64,000 bases of DNA from Adiantum capillus-veneris (taxonomy: Eukaryota > Streptophyta > Polypodiopsida > Polypodiales > Pteridaceae), in NCBI GenBank assembly GCA_014529385.2, contig CM043963.1, forward strand, positions 98,783,912-98,847,911, given 5' to 3'. Positions 1 through 10,237 of the stretch are shown here, in pieces. Every line of letters begins with the position of its first letter. The first letter of the stretch is position 1. The notes under the pieces are model-generated. The model searched no databases. It had not been told where the DNA came from and saw nothing but the letters and a program-made list of their open reading frames with translations. The translations under genes were made by a program, and so were the position numbers.

Positions 1-3
1 CAG

Positions 4-1038
4 GTGATTCATACTGCAGAGTCAATGGAAACACCTGTACACTTAACGGAGAACATGCACTCTCCAATACCTGTGCCTAAGGTGCAAGAACAGGTGGCTG
101 AGATGCCAGTCTTTCAAGCTGTACCAGTTCAACCAGCCACTTTTCAGCAACCTATAGCTGGTTCTAACGGGCAGGGAAGCAACCTACAGGCTCTGCAAAA
201 GGTCTTCCCACCACCTTCAATACACCCTGGCTATTTTGGAGGTGGATCGGTATTCCAGAGCATGGCTGGTCATGCACCTGGAAATCAGTTTTACAGGCCA
301 GGAAAAATGTTCGGGGGTGCTCAAACGATGATGCCTAACCCCATGTATGGTGTCACGGGCATGCTACCAGGGTTTCAAAGCACTCGGGGCCAATTTGGGA
401 TGCCACAGGCAAATTTTGGTATGGCTGGGATTACAAATCAGCAGCCAAATATGGCATTTCCAGTTCAACTTAATTGCGGTCAGGGAACACAAATGAACCC
501 TAACAGTGTTCCCATGTTTCAGTCACTTCCATATGACAACTTAACGCCTTTGGAGAGGCCAACTTCGTACAAAGAAGGTGGCAAAGGTGTGACATTCACG
601 ACCTTTATAGGCTTTGATGACAGGAAGAAGGCTCTCTCATTCCTCCAGCAGTTTGACAAGGCCTATAAAGGGGGAAACATTATAGAGGCTTCAAAGGTCT
701 GCAAGGCAGCCACTTTCTTGACAGGGAATGCGGGACAATGGTGGACAACTTTATTGCTGCAGGGGCAAGCTCCGTCCGCATGGATTTACTTCAAGCAGAT
801 TTTTGCAACAGCATGGTTATCTGATGACTTTGAAGCAGATGTCATGACAGAATGGCACCAGGTTCATGCTGCCACTTGCAAGAATCTCGATGACTACAAT
901 CGGAAGTTTTCGAAAGCTCTACTTTCAGTAACTTCCTATAGGTTTGTGCCATTGACAGAACAGATTGATAAATATTGTTGTGGTCTATCCAAAGGATTGA
1001 GAAAGTACTGCACGAAGACCAAAGTCACTACTTTGACG
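4..1038 (+). pseudogene. Ty3/gypsy gag fragment, copy 1
   Basis: This is the capsid-type (retrotransposon gag) part of a chromovirus Gag, which packages element RNA in cytoplasmic particles. The frame is open from the window edge. A Gln/Pro/Met-rich N-terminal part of about 190 residues is followed by the helical gag core, recognisable by GNAGQWWTTLLLQG and FATAWLSDDFEADV. It matches the copy at 3075-4112 almost base for base, so the family was active fairly recently. The start codon lies left of the window. At 1031-1038 the sequence jumps straight into reverse transcriptase, so zinc knuckle, protease and most of RT are missing and the frame ends six bases into the new sequence. The gag assignment is firm; the element cannot be functional. 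Confidence 0.9.
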
Positions 1039-1951
1039 ACATGATAGTCTACTCAAAGAATGAAGAGGAGCATAGGCATCACTTGGCCATTGTGTTCAAA
1101 GAGCTACGCAGCCATAGGTTGCTCATCAATGCAAAGAAAAGTGCAGTTTTTCATTTTCTCGGACACATTGTCTCAAAGGATGGTGTTAGAATGGATCCTG
1201 CTAAAGTTGAAGCGATCAAGTCATGGCCACATTTGAAGACGATGCACGATGTCCGAAGCTTCTTCGGACTATGCTCCTATTACAGAAGGTTTATTCGAAA
1301 TTTCGCTGAGATTGCTTCACCTTTACATGCTCTTCAAAAGAAGGCAGTCACCTTTAGATGGACACAGAAGCAGATTTCAGCTTTTAATCTCTTAAACGAA
1401 AAGATGACTTCAGATCCAGTCGTTGTTTTGCCAGATCTTAGGAAGTCATTTGTGGTCCAATGCGACGCCTGTGGTAGTAGCATTGGTGCAGTGCTAATGC
1501 AAGATGGCAGGGTAGTAGCCTATGAGAGTAGAATCTTGCAAGGGCCAGAAAAGACTATGCAAGTCTATGAGAAAGAACTGCAGGCCGTCATTCATGCGCT
1601 CTCAAGTTGGAAACACTACCTGCTAAGTGCAGATTTCATTGTCCAAACGGATCACCAGACCTTGCGATACTTCTTAACACAGGCAAAGTTATCTGAGAAG
1701 CATATGCGATGGGCAAATATCTTGTCCATATTCCATTTTCAGATTGTGCATGTGGAAGGCAAGAAGAACGTTGTGGCTGATGCCTTGTCAAGGAAGCCAC
1801 AAATTTCAGCTGTGTCAATTCCTTATCATCATGAACTTGATGATATGAGGGAACAGTCTGCAAATGATGAAGATTTTGCAAGGGTCTTCGAGCAGCTAAT
1901 GGATGGACAAGGTCATGAACACTATCTTCTCAAAGATGGGTTCATGATGAT
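1031..1951 (+). pseudogene. gypsy pol fragment: RT end plus RNase H, copy 1
   Basis: In a different frame from the gag upstream, the sequence enters at the RT catalytic motif (FDDMIVYSK). It runs through the RT connection (RRFIRNFAEIASPLHAL) into an RNase H domain of the RT_RNaseH type: CDACGSSIGAVLMQDG near 1460-1510, EKELQAVIHAL, QTDHQTLRYFL, and VVADALSRKP near 1770-1800. RNase H would remove genomic RNA during reverse transcription. The stop at 1959-1961 lies just before the integrase zinc finger. The missing 1358 bp relative to copy 2 lies between CTTTGACG (gag) and CTTTGATG (RT). Domain identity is very likely; function is excluded. Confidence 0.88.
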
Positions 1952-1961
1952 GCATGGCTGA

Positions 1962-2235
1962 TTGTGTGTCACAAAGCCATTGCGACGCAAAGTTATGGAA
2001 GAGAGTCATATCCCACCGTATGCAAGGCATCGTGGTATCGATGCTACCGTTAAAGCGGTTGAGACATTCTTCTACTGGCCTACATTGAGAAGAGATGTGG
2101 ATGCCTTTGTGCGAGAATGCCTAATATGCCATAAGGTCAAGTTTGACATGCAAAAGGCACCAGGGTTATTGCAACCACTACTTATTCCAGATAAACCATG
2201 GGAAAGTATTGCTATGGATTTTATCTTTGATCTTC
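1962..2235 (+). pseudogene. gypsy integrase N-terminal fragment, copy 1
   Basis: This is an integrase zinc-binding domain, which helps place element DNA into chromosomes. It shows the HHCC pattern around HRGIDATVKAVETFF and CLICHKVKF. It is followed by the first residues of the catalytic core (IPDKPWESIAMDFI, with the first catalytic Asp). A stop at 1959-1961 separates it from RNase H. At 2233-2235 it changes abruptly into LTR sequence, with TTC shared at the joint. The rest of integrase, the chromodomain and the first part of an LTR are therefore lost. Copy 2 has the full domain at 6351-7325. The joint looks like a deletion between tandem elements sharing one LTR, but this is inference. Confidence 0.85.
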
Positions 2236-2702
2236 GGGGACGCGAGGGGACCGCTATACAGGTGATCTGGCGCATTTTCGGGGTTGAAAACAAACAATTC
2301 AGCGTGCTGCAAATTCTCGCAAGGTTTATCAAAGTGCCGTATGCGTCGGGAAAGTCATTCAATGCGTGGGAATACTCACTGTGAAGGGTCCTAGTACAGT
2401 TATGCTGCCGAAATCGGGCCGGAACAATTGAAATTCAGCCAAGCTTGTGCGAGGCAGCTTGTAGGGAACCACAACATTTTTTCCCTCTTTTTAACAATAA
2501 AGAAATACCGAAAGGGGCGCCTAAGTTAGGGGCCAATCTGGTGTCGGTCTACTCATACAGGTGCAATCTAGCAGCCTGTATCCCTCTCCCCTTTGTTGTG
2601 TCTTGAAAGTACAGGTAAAGTGGGCGACAAATTAAATGGTGAAAGCAAATAAGGTTTAAGTCTAAAGTCTACCGCCCTTTTTGAAAGTACAGGCCGGTTT
2701 CA
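2233..2702 (+). repeat. 5'-truncated LTR, gypsy family 1
   Basis: It aligns with the last 472 bp of the LTR at 8236-9731 (homology from 9260) and with the related LTR at 22145-23670. It includes the shared AATAAAGAAATACCG block, a likely polyadenylation signal, and the end CCGGTTTCA. It acts as the 5' LTR of the element that follows, but about 1 kb of its 5' part is missing, including any promoter there. Confidence 0.88.
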
Positions 2703-2718
2703 TGGTTCCATCGCCGGG
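2703..2718 (+). other. Primer-binding site candidate, gypsy family 1
   Basis: TGGTTCCATCGCCGGG follows the LTR terminal CA with no spacer, exactly where reverse transcription would be primed. It begins with TGG, complementary to a tRNA CCA end. It is not the initiator-Met site seen at 53760. Which tRNA it matches was not determined. Confidence 0.6.
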
Positions 2719-2769
2719 ATTAAATCACTTTTTCCCATAGAAGTGAGCCTTGGTCAGTTTGGGTTTGAA

Positions 2770-2837
2770 GACACAGGGAATTGCAATTATGGCTGACAAA
2801 CCAGACACAGGGAATTGCAATTATGGCTGACAGACCA
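2770..2837 (+). repeat. 34-bp tandem duplication at the gag start, creating a uORF
   Basis: The unit that begins GACACAGGGAATTGC and carries ATGGCTGAC occurs at 2770 and again at 2804. The first ATG (2789) opens a 13-codon reading frame ending at TGA 2828-2830. That frame overlaps the second ATG (2823), which is in frame with gag. The unit is not a multiple of 3, so the two starts compete. Initiation at the first ATG would probably lower Gag output. Confidence 0.8.
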
Positions 2838-4312
2838 TATGATGTGACTAAAGAGGTTTCCTCTTCACAGGGTCAACAGACACATGAAGTGCGTGAGTCT
2901 TCAAGAACACCAGAGACGGATGATGATATATTCAGGACCCAGTTGGCTACTCTTGTGGCTATGTTCACACAAGTAATGCAGAACCCGAGGTTGTTAGCCT
3001 TTTTGCAACCTCCTCTTCCGTCTCACCAACTTGGGTCACTAGATCATATTCAAAAGCCTCTTAAGGCTCGAACACAGGTGATTCATACTGCAGAGTCAAT
3101 GGAAACACCTGTACACTTAACGGAGAACATGCACTCTCCAATACCTGTGCCGAAGGTGCAAGAACAGGTGGCTGAGATGCCAGTCTTTCAAGTTGTACCA
3201 GTTCAGCCAGCCACTTTTCAACAACCTATAGCTGGTTCTAACGGGCAGGGAAGCAACCTACAGGCTATGCAACAGGTCTTCCCACCACCTTCAATACACC
3301 CTGGCTATTTTGGAGGTGGATCGGTATTCCAGAGCATGACTGGTCATGCACCTGGAAATCAGTTTTACACGCCAGGAACAGTGTTCAGGGGTGCTCAAAC
3401 GATGATGCCTAACCCCATGTATGGTGTCACGGGCATGCTACCAAGGTTTCAAAGCACTCGGGGCCAATTTGGGATGCCACAGGCAAATTTTGGTATGGTT
3501 GGGATTACAAATCAGCAGCCAAATATGGCATTTCCAGGTAAACTTAATTGCGGTCAGCGAACACAAATGAACCCTAACAGTGTTCCCATGTTTCAGTCAC
3601 TTCCATATGACAACTCAACGCCTCTGGAGAGGCCAACTTGGTACAAAGAAGGTGGCAAAGGTGTGACATTCACGACCTTTATAGGCTTTGATGACAGGAA
3701 GAAGGCTCTCTCATTCCTCCTGCAGTTTGACAAGGCCTATGCAGGGGGAAACATTATAGAGGCTTCAAAGGTCTGCAAGGCAGCCACTTTCTTGACAGGG
3801 AATGCGGGACAATGGTGGACAACTTTATTGCTGCAGGGGCAAGCTCCGTCCACATGGATTTACTTCAAGCAGATTTTTGCAACAGCATGGTTATCTGATG
3901 ACTTTGAAGCAGATGTCATGACAGAATGGCACCAGGTTCATGCTGCCACTTGCAAGAATCTCGATGACTACAATCGGAAGTTTTCGAAAGCTCTACTTTC
4001 AGTAACTTCCTATAGGTTTGTGCCATTGACAGAACAGATTGATAAATACTGTTGTGGTCTACCCAAAGGATTGAGAAAGTACTGCACGAAGACCAAAGTC
4101 ACTACTTTGACGTAGCTCATCGAGGTAGCCAGCCAACCAACACAAGGAAAGGCAAAGCTACCGCTGAATCAGAAAAGGGACCAGCAAAGAAATGGAAAAG
4201 ACGTTTTCCTCGCAAGTCGGAAGAGCAAAAGAAGGTCCTGAGGTCAGAGAACAAATGCTTCATCTGTAAGCAGCGTGGCCACATTGCTTACAATTGTCCA
4301 TGGCTGGTCTAG
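2823..4312 (+). pseudogene. gypsy gag with zinc knuckle, copy 2
   Basis: I chose the ATG at 2823 (MADRPYDVTK) because the longer frame from 2781 only adds 5' leader. The order is an acidic, polar N-terminus, a Gln/Pro/Met-rich stretch, then the gag core (GNAGQWWTTLLLQG, about 3795-3840). The frame stops at TAG 4113-4115. A frame open over 4052-4312 carries a basic linker and the nucleocapsid zinc knuckle CFICKQRGHIAYNC (CX2CX4HX4C), followed by the duplicated phrase PWLV / MAGLV. A single frameshift near 4105 separates core from knuckle. The full protein would coat element RNA. It is non-functional as it stands. Confidence 0.88.
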
Positions 4313-4313
4313 T

Positions 4314-4757
4314 GGCAAGAAAGGAAAGAAGCCCATGGCTGGTCTAGTGCCAGATATGCTGGGCAATAAGCCAAATTCAGATGCAAGTAAGCTTTGCAGA
4401 GCATGGAGAAAGGTCAGGGATCAAACAGTGCTTATCTTCTTTGATCCAGGTGCCAAAGCCAACTTCATTTCCCCAGAATTGGCTTCAAAGTTGGGAATTA
4501 GATATGAAGAGATGGGGTATACAGCAGAGGCAGGTTTGGCATGTCAAGGCCATACAGAGGCTGTGACACCCATCATTGGAAAGTTGCGCCTACATATCCA
4601 GTCCTGTGTAGATACTGAAGAATTTTACATCATGCCACTAGACGGATGTGATGTGTTGCTAGGTATCCCTTGGTTGTTTCCAGTACACGGAATCATGGAT
4701 GCCTACAACAAAAAGTCACTGTACAGAGTAGGGGAAAGACTCACATTTTGGATGTAA
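4314..4757 (+). pseudogene. gypsy aspartic protease, copy 2
   Basis: A retropepsin-like domain lies between zinc knuckle and RT, as expected in gypsy. The catalytic loop reads FFDPGAKANFIS where D-S/T-G is usual, so Pro replaces the normal Ser/Thr. The second conserved strand is DVLLGIPWL. The protease would cut Gag-Pol. It follows gag in another frame, and the frame is lost near 4740, where the sequence should pass into the RT N-terminus (read in the frame of 4670-5059). Whether the DPG loop belongs to the family or is a mutation cannot be told from one copy. Confidence 0.75.
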
Positions 4758-5846
4758 AGCTTAAAGGGGAGTCTGTTCCCACTGTATCAGCTTCTGCTAT
4801 TACTTCTGTAATGAAAAAGCATCTTTCTGCGTACTTGGTTTTTGCACGTGAAGTATCAGATTGTGATGAATCAAATTTATCTGTGCTAGATAAAGAAAGG
4901 TCAATGTTTTTACAACAGTATAGTGACTGTTTTTCCCATTCATTACCGTCTAAATTACCGCCAGAGAGACCCGAGGACCATGCGATAGATTTGGTGCAGG
5001 CAGTAGCCCACCACATAAGCCTCCGTATAGGGTTAGTGCGGCTCAGCAAAAAGAGATAATGGGCCAAGTACAAGAGCTGTTAGAAAAGGGGCTAATTCAG
5101 CCCAGTTCATCCCCATTCTGTTCTCCAATGTTGTTGGCGCAGAAAAAGGATGGCTCATGGCGTATGTGCATCGACTACCGTGCACTGAACAAGAATACCA
5201 TCAAGAATAGGTTCCCTATACCTAGAATTGATGATATTCTGGACAAATTAGAATAAGCAGCTATGTTTAGCAGGATAGATCTAAAGAGTGGGTCCCATCA
5301 GATCCGCATTAGATCAGAGGATGTGCACAAGACTGCTTTTAGAACGACGTTTGGCCTTTACGAATGTTTAGTGATGCCCTTTGGTCTCACAAATGCTCCT
5401 GCTACGTTCAATAGGTTGATGGACAGAATTTTCCATCCACACCAGCAGTTTGTTGGTACATTCTTTGATGACATGATAGTCTACTCAAAGAATGAAGAGC
5501 GGCATAGACATCACTTTGCCATTGTGTTCAAAGAGCTACGCAGTCATAGGTTGCTCATCAATGCAAAGAAAAGAGAATTTTTTTGGAGGAGATTCATTTT
5601 CTCAGACACATTGTCTCAAAGGATGGTGTCAAAATGGATCCTGCTAGAGTTGAAGCAATCAAGTCATGGCCAGATTTGAAGACGGTGCACGATGTCCGAA
5701 GTTTCTTGGGACTATGCTCCTATTACAGAAGGTTTATCCGAAATTTCGTTGAGATTGCTTCACCTTTACATGCTCTTCAAAAGAAGGCAGTCACCTTTAG
5801 ATGGACACAGAAAGAGATTTCAGCTTTTAATCTCTTAAAGGAATAG
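4758..5846 (+). pseudogene. gypsy reverse transcriptase, copy 2
   Basis: RT motifs appear in order: [82 protein letters not shown], then the catalytic FFDDMIVYS near 5463-5490. The linker is LCSYYRRFIRNF. Breaks are a TAA at 5254-5256 inside the fingers/palm, a frameshift near 5580 beside a T run, and a TAG at 5844-5846 where copy 1 reads AAG. FFDD is an acceptable variant of the YxDD active site. The enzyme would copy element RNA into DNA. Confidence 0.9.
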
Positions 5847-7325
5847 ATGACTTCAAATCCACTCATTGTGTTGCCAGATCTTAGGAAGTCATTTTTGGTC
5901 GAGTGTGACGCCTGCGGTAGTAGCATTGGTGCGGTGCTAATGCAAGATGGCAGGGTAGTAGTCTATGAGAGTAGAATCTTGCAAGGGCTAGCAAAGACTA
6001 TGCAAGTCCATGAAAAAGAACTGCAGGCCGTGATTTATGCGCTCTTAAGTTGCAAACACTACCTGCTAGGTGCAGACTTTGTTGTCCAAACGGACCATCA
6101 GACCTTGCCATACTTCTTGACACATGGAAAGTTATCTGAGAAGCATATGCGATGGGCAAATATCTTGTCCATGTTCCACTTTCAGATTGTGCATGTGGAA
6201 GGCAAGAAGAATGTTGTGGCTGATGCCTTGTCAAGGAAGCCACAAATTTCAGCTGTGTCAATTCCTTACCATCATGAACTTGATGATATGAGGGAACAAT
6301 ATGCAAATGATGAAGATTTCGCAAGGGTCTTCGAGCAACTAATGGATGGATCGACGCAAAGTTATGGAGAGAGTCATATCCCACCGTATGCAGGGCATCG
6401 TGGTATCGATGCTTCTGTTAAAGCGGTTGAGACATTCTTCTATTGGCCTACATTGAGAAGAGATGTGGATGCCTTTGTGCGAGAATGCCTAATTTGCCAG
6501 AAGGTCAAGTTTGACAGGCAAAAGGCACCAGGGTTATTGCAACCACTACCTATTCCAGATAAACCATGGGAAAGTATTGCTATTGATTTTATCCGTGATC
6601 TTCCAAGAACGCAGACAGGAAACGATGGTATTTGGACCATAATTTGCAGATTCAGCAAGCAGGCTCATTTTATTCCTGTCAGGAAGAAGATAAAGCCAAA
6701 TCAGATGGCACGCTTGTTTAGGAGCAATATTTTCAAGTATCATGGCATGCCACAGTCGATTGTTAACGATCGTGATCCACGGGTGACAAGTTTGTTCAGG
6801 AGTAGCTTGTTTGAGAATATAGGCACATCGCTCAAATTCTCTTCATCATTTCATCCTCAAATAGATGGGCAGTCAGAAGAGGCAAATTCTATTGTCCTAG
6901 ATCTGCTGAAGTGCTATGTGTCAGAGCATAAAGGAAAATGGGAGCAATATTTGCCATTGGTGGAGTATGCATACAATAATACAGTGCATTCAAGAACTGG
7001 CAAGGCACCTTTTGAGATAGTTGAAGGTGGCAAGAAAGTTCCCCCCATACTGCATACAAAGGACAAGATATTGGAAGCAGACAAGTATGTTCAGAACATG
7101 GATGAAATGTACAAGAAGGTCAAAGTGGCCTTAGAAAAGAGTCAGGCAAAGCAAAAGAAAGCAGCTCATCGTCACCGTCGTGAAGTGGTATTTTCACTTG
7201 GTGATTGGGTGCTTCTACGATTTGAAAAGGCAAGGTTAAAGAAGATGAAGGGCAAGGAAAGATTGTTTCCAAAGATCAGCATGCGTTACTATGGGCCTTT
7301 TCAAGTTATGCGACATAATCAATGA
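5847..7325 (+). pseudogene. gypsy RNase H and integrase, copy 2
   Basis: A 492-residue open frame holds RNase H (CDACGSSIGAVLMQDG; VQTDHQTLPYF; VVADALSRKP; residues about 10-135). Next is an integrase zinc finger (HRGID..., CLICQKVKF; about 180-220). The catalytic core shows DDE-type residues: Asp in AIDFIRDL, Asp in VNDRDPRVTS, and Glu in HPQIDGQSEEANS. The C-terminal part (GDWVLLRFEKARLKKMKG) is the DNA-binding region. About 75 nt between RNase H and the zinc finger, present in copy 1 (near 1910-1985), are missing here. The frame ends near 7320 and continues in another frame. Confidence 0.92.
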
Positions 7326-7662
7326 TGTTGCATATAGGCTGAAATTGCTTGAGAGTTGGAAGATTCACAATGCGTTACATGTGAGTCTTCTCAGACCCTA
7401 TGTGGGTGATGTGCCAGAAGATATGCTAGCTAAAGATCAGCCCGAAGTCGAGGAACTTGACGAGATCTTGGTCCCGGAACAGATTTTGGCACATAAAGAA
7501 AGAAAAGTGAAAGGCAAGGTTGCTAGGCGTTACTTGGTGAAGTTCAGAAACTATCCACCAATCGATGCTAAGTGGATGGAAGAAGGTGAACTTGCAAAGT
7601 CACCAACTGTGTTATCACTTTACCTTGAAGCCTTCGATTTGCAACCTACCTTGACCCCTTGA
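7311..7662 (+). pseudogene. Integrase C-terminus with chromodomain, copy 2
   Basis: After a frameshift the reading continues through a GPY-type segment (DVAYRLKLLESWKIHNALHVSLLRP is split across the joint). It then enters a chromodomain: ILVPEQILAHKERKVKG, ARRYLVKFRNYP, DAKWMEEGELAK. Chromodomains on gypsy integrases bind modified histone tails and direct insertion into heterochromatin. The same module survives in the minus-strand element at 56915-57160. The stop is at 7660-7662. The assignment is firm. Confidence 0.88.
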
Positions 7663-8125
7663 GTTTCAAAGCTACAAGGATTGTCAGTGTGACAATGGCT
7701 TCTGAAAGAAATGATGTACATGGTATTTAAAGTGAGCTCAAATGAAGTCCATGTTACATCAATGTTAGAGTTGTACAGATTGTCAGTTTGGCAATTGCTC
7801 TTATGGAATGTCCAAAACTTTGGTTAGTGCTATAGAAGTGAGTATTTCTTGTCAGTTTGTCAAGGATACAGTAATTGCTTCTATTAAAGGGTACATGTGT
7901 AACTGCATTCTTAAACTGTCGGTTTGGGTATGCTCGAAAGTGTTACTGGGTCCAACGTGTACTATAAGACAGTGGCAAAATGTGTGCCTACCATTTTGTC
8001 ATTGGAAAGTTAGTGACTCAAAGCAATGGCAGAGTGCCAAGCTACCACTATGTCATTGGGACAGGGTTCACACGCAGGCAATACACGTGTCGACGAGGTG
8101 TTGACTACACCAGGGTTGACAATGA
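7663..8125 (+). other. Non-coding 3' internal region of the gypsy element
   Basis: I see no coding domain here. Short phrases recur (TTGTCAGT near 7680 and 7785; CAGTGGCAAA and AGCAATGGCA blocks near 7970-8035), as is common in long chromovirus 3' untranslated regions. Confidence 0.5.
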
Positions 8126-8201
8126 GCATCTATGTGTCGTACATATGTCGACAGGTGTTGAATACATCAGTGTTGACTGTGAGCATGTACGACATAGATG
8201 C
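8126..8201 (+). repeat. Imperfect inverted repeat before the purine tract
   Basis: The arms at 8126-8144 (GCATCTATGTGTCGTACAT) and 8185-8201 are complementary except for a 2-nt insertion, around a loop of about 40 nt. The surroundings also hold a direct repeat of TTGAC/TGAGCAT phrases about 60 bp apart. It could fold in element RNA just upstream of the 3' LTR. Confidence 0.6.
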
Positions 8202-8221
8202 AAACGAGGACGTTTGAGATT

Positions 8222-8235
8222 TCAAGAGGGGGGTA
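8222..8235 (+). other. Polypurine tract, gypsy family 1
   Basis: TCAAGAGGGGGGTA ends exactly where the LTR starts with TGTCAC. This is the plus-strand primer position. Similar tracts precede LTR starts at 24059 (plus) and 55593 (minus). Confidence 0.75.
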
Positions 8236-9731
8236 TGTCACCAACGTGTGACTACTATCTATCCTTTTTGTTGATTTCTTTCTTATTATTTATTTACTTT
8301 CACTTTTTGGAAACCCCCCTCGCGAAATCTAACTGCCCTGCATTGCATACCTAGTGTGGAACTGTTGAGAGGGAGTCCAGGCCTGAGGGCAAGAGAGCAC
8401 TAAGGTTGGACAAGGACTATGGTTAGCCAAAGTGGGGTCATTGACTAACCAAAGTGGAATCCTTTGCTACAGAGGCTACATTTCAGTTTTGGGTGTGGCT
8501 GCAGTGTACAAAGGGGGTCAGATGACCTAGAAAGATACAATGGCAACATCTCCTAAAATTTAGGGAACTGCTATTTTGGGACCTGAAAATGTGTCCGCAT
8601 CATTACCTCCGGAATGACAAGGGGAACATTTTATTACTCTGCCGTGAAGTTAACCGGGCAACCGGTCGGGAGATTTTTAGGTGGCAACCCCGAAACGGGA
8701 AATACCTTGTAAATGTGCAAAGTGGCACATTTCTGTGCACTTTCCTCATGCAAGAGAAGGTGGCGCTGAATTTAGAGGGAAGAGGCTCATTTTCAAGCTT
8801 CTATCTCACAGGTTAAGAGCTATGGAGTGCTTCCTTTCCCTCCTATGTACAGTGCGGTGCCAAGAGTGTTGCCCTGCATGCTACGCACTGCCCTCTCTCT
8901 CCCCTATGGCAGTATGTTATGCCCCTCTAGTGGGCTTCTCAATTGACCAATGTACAGTTGTGTGGGTTCCTGCGCGATTGCCGAGGCAAGAGCCTCTTGC
9001 ACAGGGACTGGATTAGCTAGCGGCTAATCCCCCGCACGCTAGCTAATCCCCCGCAGGTACAGGTGAATTCGGAGAGGTTCACGCCAGAAATCTTCTCCGA
9101 TTCAAAGGGCAAGTAGCCCTACAGGTGCAAGAGCTCGAGGACTTGCTACGGATGCGACCGGCACGCGAAACGGAGCCCGAAACAGTAAATTACAGCCTGC
9201 TGTGTATTTTTGCAGGTTTAGGGTTTTGGCCCTAAACGGTCCCTAATACCCCCAGGAGGTTCGGGGACGCGAGGGGACCGCTGTATAGGTGATCTGGCGC
9301 ATTTTCGGGGCTGAAAACTGAGAATTCAGCGTGCTGCAGATTCTCGCCAGGTTTTGCAAAGTTCCCGTATGCGTCGGGAAAGTCATTCAATGCGTAGGAA
9401 TACTGACTGTGAAGGGTCCTAGTACAGTTATGCTGCTGAAATCGGGCCGGAACAGTTGAAATTCAGCCAAGCTTGTGCGGGGCAGCTTGTAGGGAACCAC
9501 AGCGTTTATTCCCTCTTTTAAACAATAAAGAAATACCGAAAGGGGCGCCTAAGTTAGGGGCCAATCTGGTGTCGGTCTACTCATATAGGTGCAATCTAGC
9601 AGCCTGTATCCCTCTCCCCTTTGTTGTGTCTTGAAAGTACAGGTAAAGTGGGCGACAAATTAAATGGGTGAAAGCAAATAAGGTTTAAGTCTAAAGTCTA
9701 CCGCCCTTTTTGAAAGTACAGGCCGGTTTCA
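8236..9731 (+). repeat. 3' LTR, gypsy family 1
   Basis: It starts TGTCACC and ends CCGGTTTCA (TG...CA), 1496 bp. It carries AATAAAGAAATACCG near 9525 as a likely poly(A) signal. Its last 472 bp match 2233-2702, and nearly its whole length matches 22145-23670 at lower identity. Small open frames in it have no recognisable product. Confidence 0.88.
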
Positions 9732-9737
9732 CCCTCC

Positions 9738-10180
9738 CTGTCTCTCACACGGACAGAGATCACCAGACTCATACGCCAAGATTTGATTGAACTAGATACC
9801 AGGAGCACATGGATACAGCCGACACAGGAGAGGGCACGAAGATGGCCTTCTACAAAGAGCATCTTCTCCAACTCACGGAGGACGGCTTTGTGACTAGGCC
9901 TGCATACATGGATACACACTTATCTCATGGGATAAGATGAGCTATTGGGCAGATACGCACATCCTCACATCAGCTCCAGATCGAGACTGGCCGATTTTGA
10001 GGGGTGCTAGCAGGGGCCAAGATATGTCACCTATGTAACTTAGAGCCAAAGACAGAGCTGCACTACACATGTCATTGCCCGACGTACTATGAGAAACGCG
10101 GCCGCTTGCACTGCTTGTTCAGAGAAGGTTTCGGACCTTTTTCTAGAGTTAATATAACATTTCATTTCTCTCTCTGTGTT
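9738..10180 (+). pseudogene. LINE family I ORF2 C-terminal fragment
   Basis: Broken frames match the end of family I ORF2 (compare 63530-64000): the phrases for FYKEHLLQLTEDGFVTRP, the SHQLQIETGRF block and a C-x2-C...H...C zinc motif (CHLCNLEPKTELHYTCHC). The fragment ends with AATATAACATTTCATTTCTCTCTC, the family 3' terminus with its TC tail, but the 3' UTR is missing. Several stops interrupt it. It begins six bases after the LTR end. Confidence 0.78.
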
Positions 10181-10237
10181 GTGCGAGGCTGTCAATTCTT
10201 TTCCGTTAGAATCATGCCACATCAAGTGGCATTATGC

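Larger units (their letters stand above)
2233..9731 (+). mobile_element. Ty3/gypsy chromovirus, copy 2 (decayed)
   Basis: The order is truncated 5' LTR, primer site, gag, zinc knuckle, protease, RT, RNase H, integrase, chromodomain, purine tract, 3' LTR. Integrase after RT marks Ty3/gypsy, and the chromodomain marks a chromovirus. Coding is broken by frame changes near 4105, 4315, 4740, 5580 and 7310 and by stops at 5254 and 5844, so it is a dead copy. It would have been transcribed from the LTR and expressed as Gag-Pol. Copy 1 (1-2235) is joined directly to its 5' LTR. The plant clade cannot be named by eye. Confidence 0.92.

Noticed and set aside
7808-8354. Overlapping plus-strand frames of 98 and 124 codons before the 3' LTR
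   Set aside because: No domain, out of the gypsy gene order, and partly inside the LTR.
8589-9016. Frames of 75 and 111 codons in the LTR
   Set aside because: Not conserved as reading frames in the related LTR at 22145-23670.
10040-10225. Minus-strand frame of 61 codons
   Set aside because: Opposite a recognisable LINE ORF2 fragment on the plus strand.
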